Of a DNA stretch of 64,000 nt, positions 8,440-16,688 are shown piece by piece (the first letter of the stretch is position 1; each line of letters opens with the position of its first letter). The notes under the pieces were generated by a model. That model did no database searches. It worked only from the letters and a program-made list of their open reading frames with translations, and was not told where the DNA came from. Both the position numbers and the translations under genes were made by a program. Origin of the DNA: Polaromonas naphthalenivorans CJ2 (lineage in GTDB: Bacteria > Pseudomonadota > Gammaproteobacteria > Burkholderiales > Burkholderiaceae_C); assembly GCF_000015505.1 (NCBI RefSeq), contig NC_008760.1, forward strand, positions 62,001 through 126,000, written 5' to 3'.

Positions 8440-8525
8440 CGCGACACCTAGAGCGACGCCAAGATCAAGCGGGATTGAACCTATCTGAGGCTATTTACCG
8501 GGCTTGCAGCCAAGCAGCCTGCCTT

Positions 8526-8747
8526 TCAAGCCGGTGCGTCGGCTTGCATCAGCAGGGTGTAAAGCTGATCCTTGAGCTGCAGCTTTTCTTTCTTGAGTGT
8601 TTCAATTTCTTCCGGGGTTGCCGCTTCAATGCGGGACTCCATGTTCTGGATCTGCTGGTCCAGCGCATTGTGCTGGTCGAACAGGCGGGTGAAGTGGTGA
8701 TCGGTGGTCTTGAGTTGCGTGATGAGATCGCGGTATTCTGGAAACAT
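8526..8747 (-). CDS. DUF465 (YdcH-like) small coiled-coil protein
   Basis: 73 residues starting MFPEYRDLITQLKTTDHHFTRL and continuing through NALDQQIQNMESRIEAATPEEIETLKKEKLQLKDQLYTLL. This is the typical single helical hairpin of YdcH/DUF465 proteins, which are short cytosolic proteins of unknown role. The ATG at 8747 has a strong AAGGAG 10-15 bases upstream; longer upstream starts add unrelated residues. It is monocistronic here, convergent with the glycoside hydrolase fragment. Confidence 0.8.
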   Translation of the reverse strand: MFPEYRDLITQLKTTDHHFTRLFDQHNALDQQIQNMESRIEAATPEEIETLKKEKLQLKDQLYTLLMQADAPA

Positions 8748-9221
8748 GGAAAAAAAACTCCTTGAGGTTAACGATAAACGAGGCGGCAGCGCGGATTGGC
8801 TTGTCCGCCACGATGACTGCATGGTAGTGCTGGGCCTGAGCGCCTTGACGTTTCATGGCGCCGATCGGAAGTAGTCCTGGACCTTGTTTGACTCCTGTGC
8901 CCTAAGATAAGATGCATTATCTCAGGGTACAATTTCAAGGTCAAAACCGGCCCGAGCCCGCACGCCATGAAAAACCTCAAGCCTGACAAGCACTTGCGCA
9001 CCCCGCAGTGGGCAGACCCAATGGCGGCCAGCGGGCCTATCCGGCACCCGGTCTGGGCAGGCCACGGCGGGTCCGACCGATTTGCAGCCCCGCCAGCCGC
9101 TTTTTCGGCCTTTCCCTGCCCTGCCCCTTCGTGCCTGTTCATTCGCCTCGCCAAGAGCGTTCTGGCAACCTGAAAAATCACCGTAGCGCCTCCAGGCAGA
9201 CGCCAAAGCCCATAGAAATTG
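8748..9221. other. 474-bp intergenic region holding a dif-like site
   Basis: No convincing gene. Short open frames here lack coding character. The only structured element seen is the 28-bp interrupted palindrome at 8900-8927, described separately. Confidence 0.5.
8900..8927. promoter_or_regulatory. dif-like tyrosine recombinase core site
   Basis: Two 11-bp arms, CCCTAAGATAA and TTATCTCAGGG, flank a 6-bp centre GATGCA. This has the exact 11-6-11 spacing and the ATAA...TTAT inner bases of XerC/XerD dif sites, with 10 of 11 arm positions inverted-symmetric. It lies about 295 bp upstream of a tyrosine recombinase gene and close to the partition and replication genes, as expected for a plasmid dimer-resolution site. 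Function is inferred from pattern only. Confidence 0.55.
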
Positions 9222-11051
9222 ATGTCAAACACGCCCTCCTCCACGCTACTCAATACCCGTTTTGTGCGCCGGCTGGGCCCGCACCACTTCGCGCACCTGC
9301 GCGCCTGCGCCGAAGGCCTGGCCATCGCCGACTGCGCCCGGCGCTACCTGGGTGTCGAGCACGGCCACGAGGCGATCACGGCGCACCGGCAAGCCGTCGA
9401 TGCGGTGCGTGCGGTCGCCCGCCGCCGGGGCGAGAGCGCCTGGCGCCTGGTGGGCCTCACGATCCGGACCCAGGCAGGCAGTGCGCGTCCTGACCTGGAC
9501 GAGTTCGCGGCCGCGCAGGGCCTGGAGGCATTTTCCGAAAGCGAGGTGGTCAAGCTCTACGCCGAAGCCTTTGCGGCGGACCGAAAAACCGCGCGCAGCC
9601 AGCGCCTGAGGGAGCGCCAGCTCGCGCTGCTGCGCCGCCTCGAGGGCCTGGCGGCCGAGACGCCGCAGCCGGGCGACCTCGTGGCGGGCTGGTTCGACGG
9701 CGTGCTGGCGGCAAAATTAGTGACCGCCGGAATCCTCACGCTGGGCGACCTCAACGCCCGGGTTTCGGCCGGCGGGCGCTGGTTTGCTTCGCTGCCCGCC
9801 GTCGGCGTGGCCAAGGCCAGGGGCATCGAGCGCCACCTGGCCACGCTCTTGCCGCGCGATGTCCAGCCACCCAGGCTGCTGTTTGCCTTGAGCCGGGCGC
9901 CAGCGCTTTTTGATGCGCCCTCGCCTTCTGGCGCTTCAGGCGCGCGCGCTGCTTCGCCCTCGGGCGAGCGTGTCCTGGACGATCGTTCGCAGGCCGCCTT
10001 GGCGCGATCCCTGCTGGACGCGGGCTCGGACCTCGAGGCGGTCCAGCGCTGGATCCAGGCCCGGGCCGGCTCGCTGGCCACGGCGACGCTCTACCGGCGC
10101 GAAGCGCACCGCCTCTTGCTGTGGCTGCAATACGAACGTGGTGAAAATGGCCGGGGCGCGACGCTCGCGCAGATGGGCGTGGCCGAGTGCAGCGCGTTCA
10201 TGGCGTTTTTGCAGCACATCCCGCCGCGCTGGATCTCCCGGGTTCGCGCCGCACCGGGCCAGCCCGGCTGGGCGCCGTTTCGCGGCCAGCTCTCGCACCG
10301 AAGCTGCCGCCAGAGCATCACCATCATTGCCTCGCTGTTCGCCTGGCTGCAATCCGCGCGGTATCTGGCAGCCAACCCCTGGGTGCTCGTGAACCAGGCC
10401 ACGGGCGACGACCCGGGCCACAAGATGCTCGACACCAAGGCGCTGAGCGAGGCGGCCATGGCCGAGGTCCTTCGCTTCATAGACGCCCAGGCGCCCTCGC
10501 CTTCCCGCGCGCGCATGCGCTTTATCGTGCGGTTTGTCGAGGCGGTCGGCCTGCGCTCGGCAGAACTCCTGTCGGCCCGGCTGGGCGACCTGCGCATGGA
10601 GCCCGAGGGATGGGTCATGCAGGTGCATGGCAAGGGCGCGAAGAACCGGATTGCCGCCGTCCCTGGACAGGCGCTGCACGCGCTGGAGGACTACCTGCTA
10701 GCGCGCGGCCTCGGATCGATCCAGGCCGCGGCACCTAGCGCGCCCCTGCTGGCCGCTACGCAGGATGCGATGGCGCCCATCGGCTACCAGGCGCTCTACG
10801 AGCATGTCAGGGGATGGCTCGCCAAGGCGGTGCGGGCGTCCAGCCTGCCCGCCAACGAGCGCGATCGCCTGGCCGGGGCGACGACGCACTGGCTGCGCCA
10901 CACGTTTGGCACCCGGGCGATTGCCCGGCAGGTGCCTCTGGACGTGATCCAGGCGCAGATGGGGCATGCGAGCATCCAGACCACCACGGCGATCTACGGC
11001 CGGGCGCCGATCCGGCGGCGCGTGGATGAGTTGGGGAAGGCGTTTGGGTGA
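9222..11051 (+). CDS. Tyrosine recombinase with long N-terminal extension
   Basis: 609 residues from the ATG at 9222 (a TTG one codon earlier is possible). The C-terminal third carries the full catalytic set: Arg445 in GLRSAELL, a Lys in GKGAKNR, His556 and Arg559 in HWLRHTFG, His582 in MGHASIQTT and nucleophile Tyr592 in AIYGR. A SAM-like core-binding domain lies at about 260-400. The first ~240 residues form an extra domain absent from XerC/D. The very high GC and the position 3' of a dif-like site and next to par genes suggest a role in resolving multimers of this replicon. Transposition or integration of an element is the alternative. Confidence 0.85.
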   Translation: MSNTPSSTLLNTRFVRRLGPHHFAHLRACAEGLAIADCARRYLGVEHGHEAITAHRQAVDAVRAVARRRGESAWRLVGLTIRTQAGSARPDLDEFAAAQGLEAFSESEVVKLYAEAFAADRKTARSQRLRERQLALLRRLEGLAAETPQPGDLVAGWFDGVLAAKLVTAGILTLGDLNARVSAGGRWFASLPAVGVAKARGIERHLATLLPRDVQPPRLLFALSRAPALFDAPSPSGASGARAASPSGERVLDDRSQAALARSLLDAGSDLEAVQRWIQARAGSLATATLYRREAHRLLLWLQYERGENGRGATLAQMGVAECSAFMAFLQHIPPRWISRVRAAPGQPGWAPFRGQLSHRSCRQSITIIASLFAWLQSARYLAANPWVLVNQATGDDPGHKMLDTKALSEAAMAEVLRFIDAQAPSPSRARMRFIVRFVEAVGLRSAELLSARLGDLRMEPEGWVMQVHGKGAKNRIAAVPGQALHALEDYLLARGLGSIQAAAPSAPLLAATQDAMAPIGYQALYEHVRGWLAKAVRASSLPANERDRLAGATTHWLRHTFGTRAIARQVPLDVIQAQMGHASIQTTTAIYGRAPIRRRVDELGKAFG

Positions 11052-11358
11052 ATGGTTTTGAGTTTCTGGAGTTGACCAGCCGCTTAATTGGCCCGTGAGT
11101 CTGGAGTCGAGGCTTGCGATGTTACCGATGCTGGATGTTTCGTCGCACCTGCAAAGCATTGACAGGCATGGCGGCTCTGGTTGCGGAATTCGTAAGCCAT
11201 GTGGGCGATTGAAGACGGGGTGCAGCCTGATGGTGTCCAGTCAGAGATGGGGTATGAGTCCGTAGAGACTACTGCTGTGTACTACCAGGCGCAGCAGAAG
11301 CGACGTTAATGTGAGATTGATTAGACCTCTGACATGAGGAAATGGACTTTTCCAAGGG

Positions 11359-11375
11359 TGTAGTACCGTACTACA
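11359..11375. promoter_or_regulatory. parS-like palindrome 1
   Basis: TGTAGTACCGTACTACA, a perfect 8-1-8 palindrome. It recurs at 11446-11462 with only the central base changed. Two such sites immediately 3' of parB are good candidates for the ParB-bound centromere. Confidence 0.65.
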
Positions 11376-11402
11376 TCCCTATAAATTTTCACGCGCGGAC
11401 AT

Positions 11403-11437
11403 AAAAAAAGGCGTCGTCAGACAATGCCTATTTTTTT
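11403..11437 (-). terminator. Terminator of the parAB operon
   Basis: On the minus strand AGGC...GCCT closes a small hairpin, reinforced by GTC/GAC inside, followed by seven Ts. A run of As on the other side could make it bidirectional. It lies between the two palindromes. Confidence 0.55.
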
Positions 11438-11445
11438 AACTTAAG

Positions 11446-11462
11446 TGTAGTACGGTACTACA
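11446..11462. promoter_or_regulatory. parS-like palindrome 2
   Basis: TGTAGTACGGTACTACA, with symmetry extending one base further (G...C). It ends 13 bp before the parB stop codon. Confidence 0.65.
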
Positions 11463-11474
11463 CCCAGAATGATT

Positions 11475-12461
11475 TCACTCAGCCATCACGCTGGCTATGA
11501 ACTTTTCGATCTTGGACAACTTCTCCCGCCCCAGAGTGTCGAATTCATAAGTGATCATCTTATCCCGCTCTGTAATCGTCAGGACGCGTTTACCGACAGT
11601 GACTTTACGAGCTACAGGCTTGCTTGAGGAGGAAACCTTGCCGACGAGCAAGTTGAATGCACTCTGTGACGATAGGTGATTGCCCGAGGATCTCTGTTTC
11701 TTGATATCAGCAGCTCGAGCAAGAATCAACTCGGGCTCTTTCTCAAGCGCAGCCTTGAGGTCGGATGCCCAACGATACTGGATGTCAAGTCGGGACTCAA
11801 AGGAATCAAGAATTGGCTCTGGCAGGCGAGCCAATGAAACGGCCTTTGAGATATTCGTAGGATCAGCGCCAATCTCCTCAGACAACTTCCGCAAGGAACT
11901 AAATAGGCCTGAGTCCAAAGCCCGTGCGTACATCAATCCTTGCTCAAAAGGACGAAGGTCTGCGCGTTCACGATTCTCACGATCCATCTCGACGAACATC
12001 GTCTTCTCATCGATGTCATCAACAATCACATTCACCTCGATGCCAAGTTCAAGGCAAGCCCGGTGACGACGATGCCCGAAGACAATCTCGTACTTGGCGC
12101 CGCCAGAGGTATCCGCAGATTTCAGCGGTCTAACTTTGATCGGCTGAATGTTGCCTGCAGCAGATTCAATCTCTGCCTTGAAAGCCGCAAACTCAGGAAC
12201 TTCAAAGGAGTCCTGGTGGCGATTGACCCAAGCACTGGCCTTGATCTCGCTGGGATGGATCTTCATCACTGGTTTTGCAGCCTTCAGGGCATCGATCTCA
12301 GCCTTCAGCAAATCGATCTTCATCGTGCTGACGCTGCCATGGAGCGGCCCAGCAGCACGAGCGAAAGAGGAGGGAGGTGAAGTGGAGTCTTTCGCTTCAG
12401 CAGACTGGCGCTCGGCCAGAGCCTTCTTACCTGCCGCAAATTTCTCAGACAGTTTGCTCAT
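11475..12461 (-). CDS. parB: ParB family partition protein
   Basis: 328 residues from an ATG with GGAGTAATC upstream, 2 bp after parA. The ParB N-terminal domain contains IQPIKVRPLKS and EIVFGHRRHRACLELGI, where GHRRHRA is the CTP-binding arginine motif, followed by ENRERADLRPFEQGLMY. The helix-turn-helix SLRKLSEEIGADPTNISKAVSLARLPEPIL would bind parS. The C-terminal half is the plasmid RepB/ParB type rather than chromosomal. It should load on the palindromes just downstream and recruit ParA for segregation. Confidence 0.9.
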   Translation of the reverse strand: MSKLSEKFAAGKKALAERQSAEAKDSTSPPSSFARAAGPLHGSVSTMKIDLLKAEIDALKAAKPVMKIHPSEIKASAWVNRHQDSFEVPEFAAFKAEIESAAGNIQPIKVRPLKSADTSGGAKYEIVFGHRRHRACLELGIEVNVIVDDIDEKTMFVEMDRENRERADLRPFEQGLMYARALDSGLFSSLRKLSEEIGADPTNISKAVSLARLPEPILDSFESRLDIQYRWASDLKAALEKEPELILARAADIKKQRSSGNHLSSQSAFNLLVGKVSSSSKPVARKVTVGKRVLTITERDKMITYEFDTLGREKLSKIEKFIASVMAE

Positions 12462-12463
12462 GA

Positions 12464-13657
12464 TTACTCCTTGCCCTGCGATTGCCAAACACGCACCAGT
12501 TGGTCTTCAGTGATCTCAATAAGACGCTCATAGGCTTCATAGGCGCGACGATAGGTACGAGCGGATTGTTGGGCCACTGTCGCGTCATAGACGGTCCCAA
12601 ACTCTGCAGCGGCTGTTTTTGCAGCCGCCGTGGAAGGAATCTCTATTGGTAAAAGATGCTTTCCATAGGCCTCAGTAATCCACTCTCGCACAAGAGCTGC
12701 AGCTGTATCGTTGGCATCGACACGAGAAAGAAGCACATTGACAAAGCTGTATTCCTTCTGCATTCCGTACTCTGCAAACTCCTCATTCAAATCAACGAAA
12801 AGATCCCAGAACTGGGTTGAAGATACAAAGTCCATTGCCGAGGGAGGCAGGGGGACCATAAGGATGTCTGCAGCGTAGAAGGCGTTGATCGTCAGGTAGT
12901 CGAGGGCAGGGGGGGTATCAATGATCACAACATCGTAGAGATCGAGTATGTCCTCATCAAGCCCATTGCTCAAGACACTCCAGAACTTCACCCCGTCCTT
13001 TTGAGCGCGAGCAGGCAAGTGGAACTGGGCGCCGGAGATCCGGGGAGCAGCACCGATTAGGTGGATGTTGGACCAGTAGGTCGGGCGAATCGCATCCGCC
13101 AGTGTTTGAGCGTCACCAGAAGCTACATTGAGAATCGTGTCTTCATCTTCTAGCGTCTCGGGAGCCACACCCATCAGGCTCGTCAGGCTGCCTTGTGGAT
13201 CCGTGTCAATGACCAAAACCTTATGGCCGCGAAGACTCAAACCTTGCGCCAGGGTAGCGGCAGTTGTTGATTTGCCAACGCCACCTTTGAAGTTGCCAGC
13301 GGCGATAACAACAGCTTTCGGCATCTGGCCAGCCGCAATACATCCGCGCTTCGATTTTGAATGACGATACTCCAAAACCCATTCTTGGGCTTCCTTAAGT
13401 GTGAACATGCGACGTCGGGCTTCTTCTCGACCATCAGGCAGTCCCCCCTTTCTGCGCCGGTGCTCTAACTTGTTCCGGTCAATCCCGCACAATTCCGCTA
13501 CTTGAGCAGAGTTGAACTCTGGCGGAACTTTTTGGGCGGACGGAGCTGCTGCTGCCGCACGATTCTGAGAAACCACCTCATGTGCACGAGTGCGCATAGC
13601 TGCCAACTCAGCAATAGAAACGGACGGGCGAGGTGAGATGTTTGATGTGTTGGCCAT
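12464..13657 (-). CDS. parA: ParA, type Ia plasmid partition ATPase
   Basis: 397 residues. The N-terminal ~110 residues contain a MerR/HTH-like DNA-binding segment (FNSAQVAELCGIDRNKLEHRRRKGGLP), typical of type Ia ParA proteins that autorepress their own operon. The ATPase domain has the deviant Walker A FKGGVGKSTTAATLAQ, Walker A' VLVIDTDPQGSLTSLMG and Walker B VVIIDTPPALDYL. ParB follows 2 bp later in the same operon. The promoter must lie in 13658-13750, an AT-rich stretch. Confidence 0.92.
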   Translation of the reverse strand: MANTSNISPRPSVSIAELAAMRTRAHEVVSQNRAAAAAPSAQKVPPEFNSAQVAELCGIDRNKLEHRRRKGGLPDGREEARRRMFTLKEAQEWVLEYRHSKSKRGCIAAGQMPKAVVIAAGNFKGGVGKSTTAATLAQGLSLRGHKVLVIDTDPQGSLTSLMGVAPETLEDEDTILNVASGDAQTLADAIRPTYWSNIHLIGAAPRISGAQFHLPARAQKDGVKFWSVLSNGLDEDILDLYDVVIIDTPPALDYLTINAFYAADILMVPLPPSAMDFVSSTQFWDLFVDLNEEFAEYGMQKEYSFVNVLLSRVDANDTAAALVREWITEAYGKHLLPIEIPSTAAAKTAAAEFGTVYDATVAQQSARTYRRAYEAYERLIEITEDQLVRVWQSQGKE

Positions 13658-13902
13658 GCACGGATTCTAAGTCTTTCAAAACAAAAAGCATAATCTGCCA
13701 CGTTTGATTTTGAAAACATAAAAACCTCGTGATGGTCCCTATCGATTGTTTTGCATCCCAAGATGGTTTGCAGCCTTGGCTGTTGAGAGGTCTTTTTCAA
13801 AAGCCTACTGTCTTTTAATTTTTACAAATAAGTCATTCAATACTATTAAGTTCCTTAAAACAAACGTAAGCTATTGATTTTTAATGTTTTTTCTGAATTT
13901 CA

Positions 13903-14008
13903 TGTCCGACTTTGAATACGATCTGTCCGAGTTTTAATTCGCTCATGTCCGGCTTTGAATACGATATGTCCAACTTTTAATAAGGCAAGTCCGGCTCGAA
14001 CGCTCGCA
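13903..14008 (+). promoter_or_regulatory. Iteron array of the replication origin
   Basis: Five direct repeats begin with TGTCC (last one AGTCC) at about 13903, 13924, 13946, 13967 and 13988, a 21-22 bp period equal to two helical turns. The fuller consensus is TGTCCGGCTTTGAATACGAT. They lie between the divergent parA and rep genes in AT-rich DNA, as for Rep_3-class origins. Confidence 0.8.
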
Positions 14009-14082
14009 ATAGGGATAGGAATTTGTTAGGAATAAAAAAAAGAAGGCTATGGAGCTATTTCTACTCCTTTGATTGGTTTATC

Positions 14083-14140
14083 TGTCCGGCTTTTTATACG
14101 AAAACTGAATTTTTTCTGTTTTCGTATAAAAAGCCGGACA
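14083..14140. repeat. 23-bp-arm palindrome made of two opposed iterons
   Basis: The iteron TGTCCGGCTTTTTATACG plus AAAAC is followed 12 bp later by its exact reverse complement. The two 23-nt arms match perfectly. It sits about 50 bp upstream of the rep start, where a dimeric Rep would be expected to autorepress. Confidence 0.85.
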
Positions 14141-14160
14141 CTTGCATTTTGTGATATTTC

Positions 14161-14187
14161 TGTCCAAAACATTGATAAGATTGGACA
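14161..14187. promoter_or_regulatory. Inverted half-iterons at the rep start (operator candidate)
   Basis: TGTCCAA and TTGGACA are a perfect 7-bp inverted pair separated by 13 bp, ending 1 bp before the rep ATG. Binding here would block translation or transcription start. Confidence 0.65.
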
Positions 14188-14188
14188 C

Positions 14189-15499
14189 ATGAAATCAGTA
14201 AGCACGCTCAACAAGCCGAATGTCTCCCTGGTGATGATTCCAAAGGCGGGCAAGCTTACGGCTATCGAGCGAAAGTTGCTCAACTCGATATTGCTTTCTT
14301 CAGCCCGGCAGTTGCGCGAATACCGGGCATTGCATAGCCAAGATCCTTCCAACACACACCTTTATTCCGCTCTTGCGGATGAGTTGCTGGATCCAGTAGA
14401 AGTTGGCAAATCTAATTTGAAGTCAGCGTTGCGCAAGCATGTTTTAGCCCTAAGGCGTGCTGTGATCAATTGGGAAGCACCAGACGCAAAGAGCGGGGTC
14501 GTCTGGGAAAATCTCAGTATGCTTAGTGAAGCAAGATTTGAGATCCGCAACGGAGGCCTCTATGTGTTATGGGCGCTGCCGCCAAAAATAAATGAAGCTC
14601 TGTCTGACTATCAAGAATTTCATTTCACTAAGCTTGACCTTGAAAAAATCTCTCGGCTCAAGAGCTATACAGCTGTTGCACTTTATGAGATATGCGTCAG
14701 GTACAAGAACAATTTCCGCAAAGAAGGTAAAGGTGAGCGCATCACTAACGCGAGCCCACCTGAGTGGTGGGTTGATGCGCTCACAAACATAGTCCCGAAG
14801 ACAAATAAAGAGACGGGTCAGCCGGTACGCCGAGAGTGGCGCAAAGTGAAGAACGAGGCCGTTAAAAAAGCAATCGAAGAGATCAATGCCGTAACCGATC
14901 TGGACATCGTGTTGACCGAGAAGAAAACGGGTAAGGCCGTTAGCCTGGTGCAGTTCGAAATTCGTCTGAAGAAGCCAGAGCCGCGGGAGATTCAAAGTAG
15001 CCATTTTGAATTGATTAAGTCGGGTATCTGCCTTGGTCTGACGGAGACGCAAATTGCATCTGGAATTGAGCGAACATCAGTGGAGCAAGTCGGCTTAGGC
15101 CTTGCAAAACTGGAGGCACGAATCAAGCATCAGGAACTTGAGCCTGTGGTGAACGTGGGGCGGTACTTCAATTCGATCATCAACGACGGTGCGCCGGTGA
15201 AGGTGGTTAATGATGCTGAAATTGAGCGCAAGCCTGCACTGTTGACTACTGACACACCGGTTGCTCAAGAGAAGAGCGTTCTGACGCTGGCCAGGGAGGA
15301 TTTCATGACTCTTCCTGAGGTGGAAAAGCGAGGCTTCGCAGCCCGAGCCCTTAAGGTGCTGGTGGCCCGAGGTGTCGCAACGGCACGAATTCAACGCAAT
15401 GCCGAGGAGGGCGTCTGGAGTGGGGTGCTTCTCAGCCAGATGATTGAGATCTTTAGCGGGGAAAAGTCAATCAAGCCGGCACCATCAGATGGTCCGTGA
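14189..15499 (+). CDS. repA: Replication initiator protein, Rep_3 superfamily
   Basis: 436 residues from the ATG at 14189; an upstream in-frame extension would read through the palindrome and is rejected. The N-terminal winged-helix region (LTAIERKLLNSILLSSARQL, then LKSALRKHVLALRRAVINWE) and the second one around SRLKSYTAVALYEICVRYKNNF match Rep_3 initiators, which bind iterons and open the origin. GC is clearly lower than in the neighbouring accessory genes. It is divergent from parA across the iterons. The C-terminal 100 residues are not recognised. Confidence 0.85.
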   Translation: MKSVSTLNKPNVSLVMIPKAGKLTAIERKLLNSILLSSARQLREYRALHSQDPSNTHLYSALADELLDPVEVGKSNLKSALRKHVLALRRAVINWEAPDAKSGVVWENLSMLSEARFEIRNGGLYVLWALPPKINEALSDYQEFHFTKLDLEKISRLKSYTAVALYEICVRYKNNFRKEGKGERITNASPPEWWVDALTNIVPKTNKETGQPVRREWRKVKNEAVKKAIEEINAVTDLDIVLTEKKTGKAVSLVQFEIRLKKPEPREIQSSHFELIKSGICLGLTETQIASGIERTSVEQVGLGLAKLEARIKHQELEPVVNVGRYFNSIINDGAPVKVVNDAEIERKPALLTTDTPVAQEKSVLTLAREDFMTLPEVEKRGFAARALKVLVARGVATARIQRNAEEGVWSGVLLSQMIEIFSGEKSIKPAPSDGP

Positions 15500-15990
15500 A
15501 TTTCCACTGATGAATTCGGTCGTCAAATAGCTTGACATACGAGTCCCCATAGAAGAACTTCCCAATTTCCGGTAACGTCATCCAGTTTGGCATTCCCCAC
15601 ACTCAGGCTAGGCGCCCAGATTGGGTTTGTCGTGTCGAGATTCTCACTAGTCTTTTTGGGCTGCATTCCGTTTCAGTGACGTGACCGGGCCGTTTTCGTC
15701 AAAAGCTTTGGGCCGGATGCTGGTCGGTGGCGGGTACTGAAATTATCGCCACTTTGCCGACCGCCAGAGCATTGAGCCCGGAGTGACCGGCATGGTGCAA
15801 GCGGGTTGGACCACTTATGACAGCAGTCCGACTGAAGCTGATGGCCAACTGAAAGTTCTTGAGCAACAGCGATGGAGCAGGAGCAACGGGTCAGAGCTTT
15901 CATTTTTTTGGCTGCCAAATTTCTGCGGTTATTCGAGCGTTATCCGTCATGTTCGACTACGCAGTACCGATTTCAGCACCGTGAAGAAAA
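15500..15990. other. Intergenic, no gene seen
   Basis: About 490 bp after rep. Several short open frames on both strands, none with a ribosome-binding site or recognisable residues; likely decayed sequence. Confidence 0.4.
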
Positions 15991-16278
15991 TCAGGCAGGA
16001 TTCGTTTCGGACGAACGTTTTTCGATCAGGCGGAACTCCGGATGTTGACCCGTCAGCAGCAAGAACATCGCAAAAATGGGCTCCGGCATGTTCCTGTCGT
16101 CGGTTGCGCTTTCCAGCGCTTGCCATGTGCGAGACTGAACGCCACCGCGGCTTCCCGCCTGAAGGGGATACCCCATCAGCTCGGCAGCCTGCACCTGACT
16201 CAGTCCTGCCGCCATGCGTGCAGCCTTGAGGTTTTCGCCGCTGGGTGCTGGCATGTCGAGTCTGATGATCGTGCTCAT
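15991..16278 (-). CDS. XRE-type helix-turn-helix protein
   Basis: 95 residues from MSTIIRLDMPAPSGENLKAARMAAGLSQVQAAELMGY. LKAARMAAGLSQVQAAELMG is a standard XRE helix-turn-helix start, followed by a long loop (PLQAGSRGGVQSRTWQALESATD) and helix EPIFAMFLLLTGQHPEF. It resembles small single-domain regulators carried by plasmids and prophages. An upstream in-frame extension exists but looks non-coding. No paired toxin gene is adjacent. Target unknown. Confidence 0.65.
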   Translation of the reverse strand: MSTIIRLDMPAPSGENLKAARMAAGLSQVQAAELMGYPLQAGSRGGVQSRTWQALESATDDRNMPEPIFAMFLLLTGQHPEFRLIEKRSSETNPA

Positions 16279-16688
16279 GGGCGTTGTGCTGCTGTTCGTT
16301 GAATGGCTGAAAAATAGTCGCCTCACCGCGCTACTGCCTGAAGTCACAATGCACGTGAGGTGCGATGGATTATCGGCGAGCGAAGTCATCGGCCCGCTGC
16401 CGAAAATCGCACCGAAAAAACACCCGAATGGGCGCACATCGCTCGGCGTCAATCCGGCGATCACGACTGCGCGGTCAGTGAAATGCGTGCAACAGTCTTT
16501 CACCGCCGCTCACGGCTCACTATCCTGGATAGACCAGATTGCAGCGGGAGCCCCCAGTGGCGCTTGGTGGCCGGCGGGCAGGTTTCGGCCAGAATGCGGA
16601 CATTCACCGAGAGAACATGGAGGCGTTCAAGGCTGGCCACGAACGGCAGCGGCTTCGACCACCGCGACACAGTATGCACAATAGGCAC

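Larger units (their letters stand above)
11052..11474. other. Intergenic region with centromere-like palindromes
   Basis: About 420 bp without a convincing gene. It becomes AT-rich after 11310 and holds two near-identical palindromes and a hairpin terminator downstream of parB. Confidence 0.6.

Noticed and set aside
8967-9173. 68-codon ORF upstream of the tyrosine recombinase
   Set aside because: No ribosome-binding site; proline/alanine-rich composition typical of non-coding high-GC DNA.
9222-11051. Tyrosine recombinase as an integron integrase
   Set aside because: No integron-specific additional helix or attC-like array; length and N-terminal domain differ.
14069-14188. 40-codon N-terminal extension of Rep
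   Set aside because: It would translate through the large palindrome and operator. The ATG at 14189 is the expected family start.
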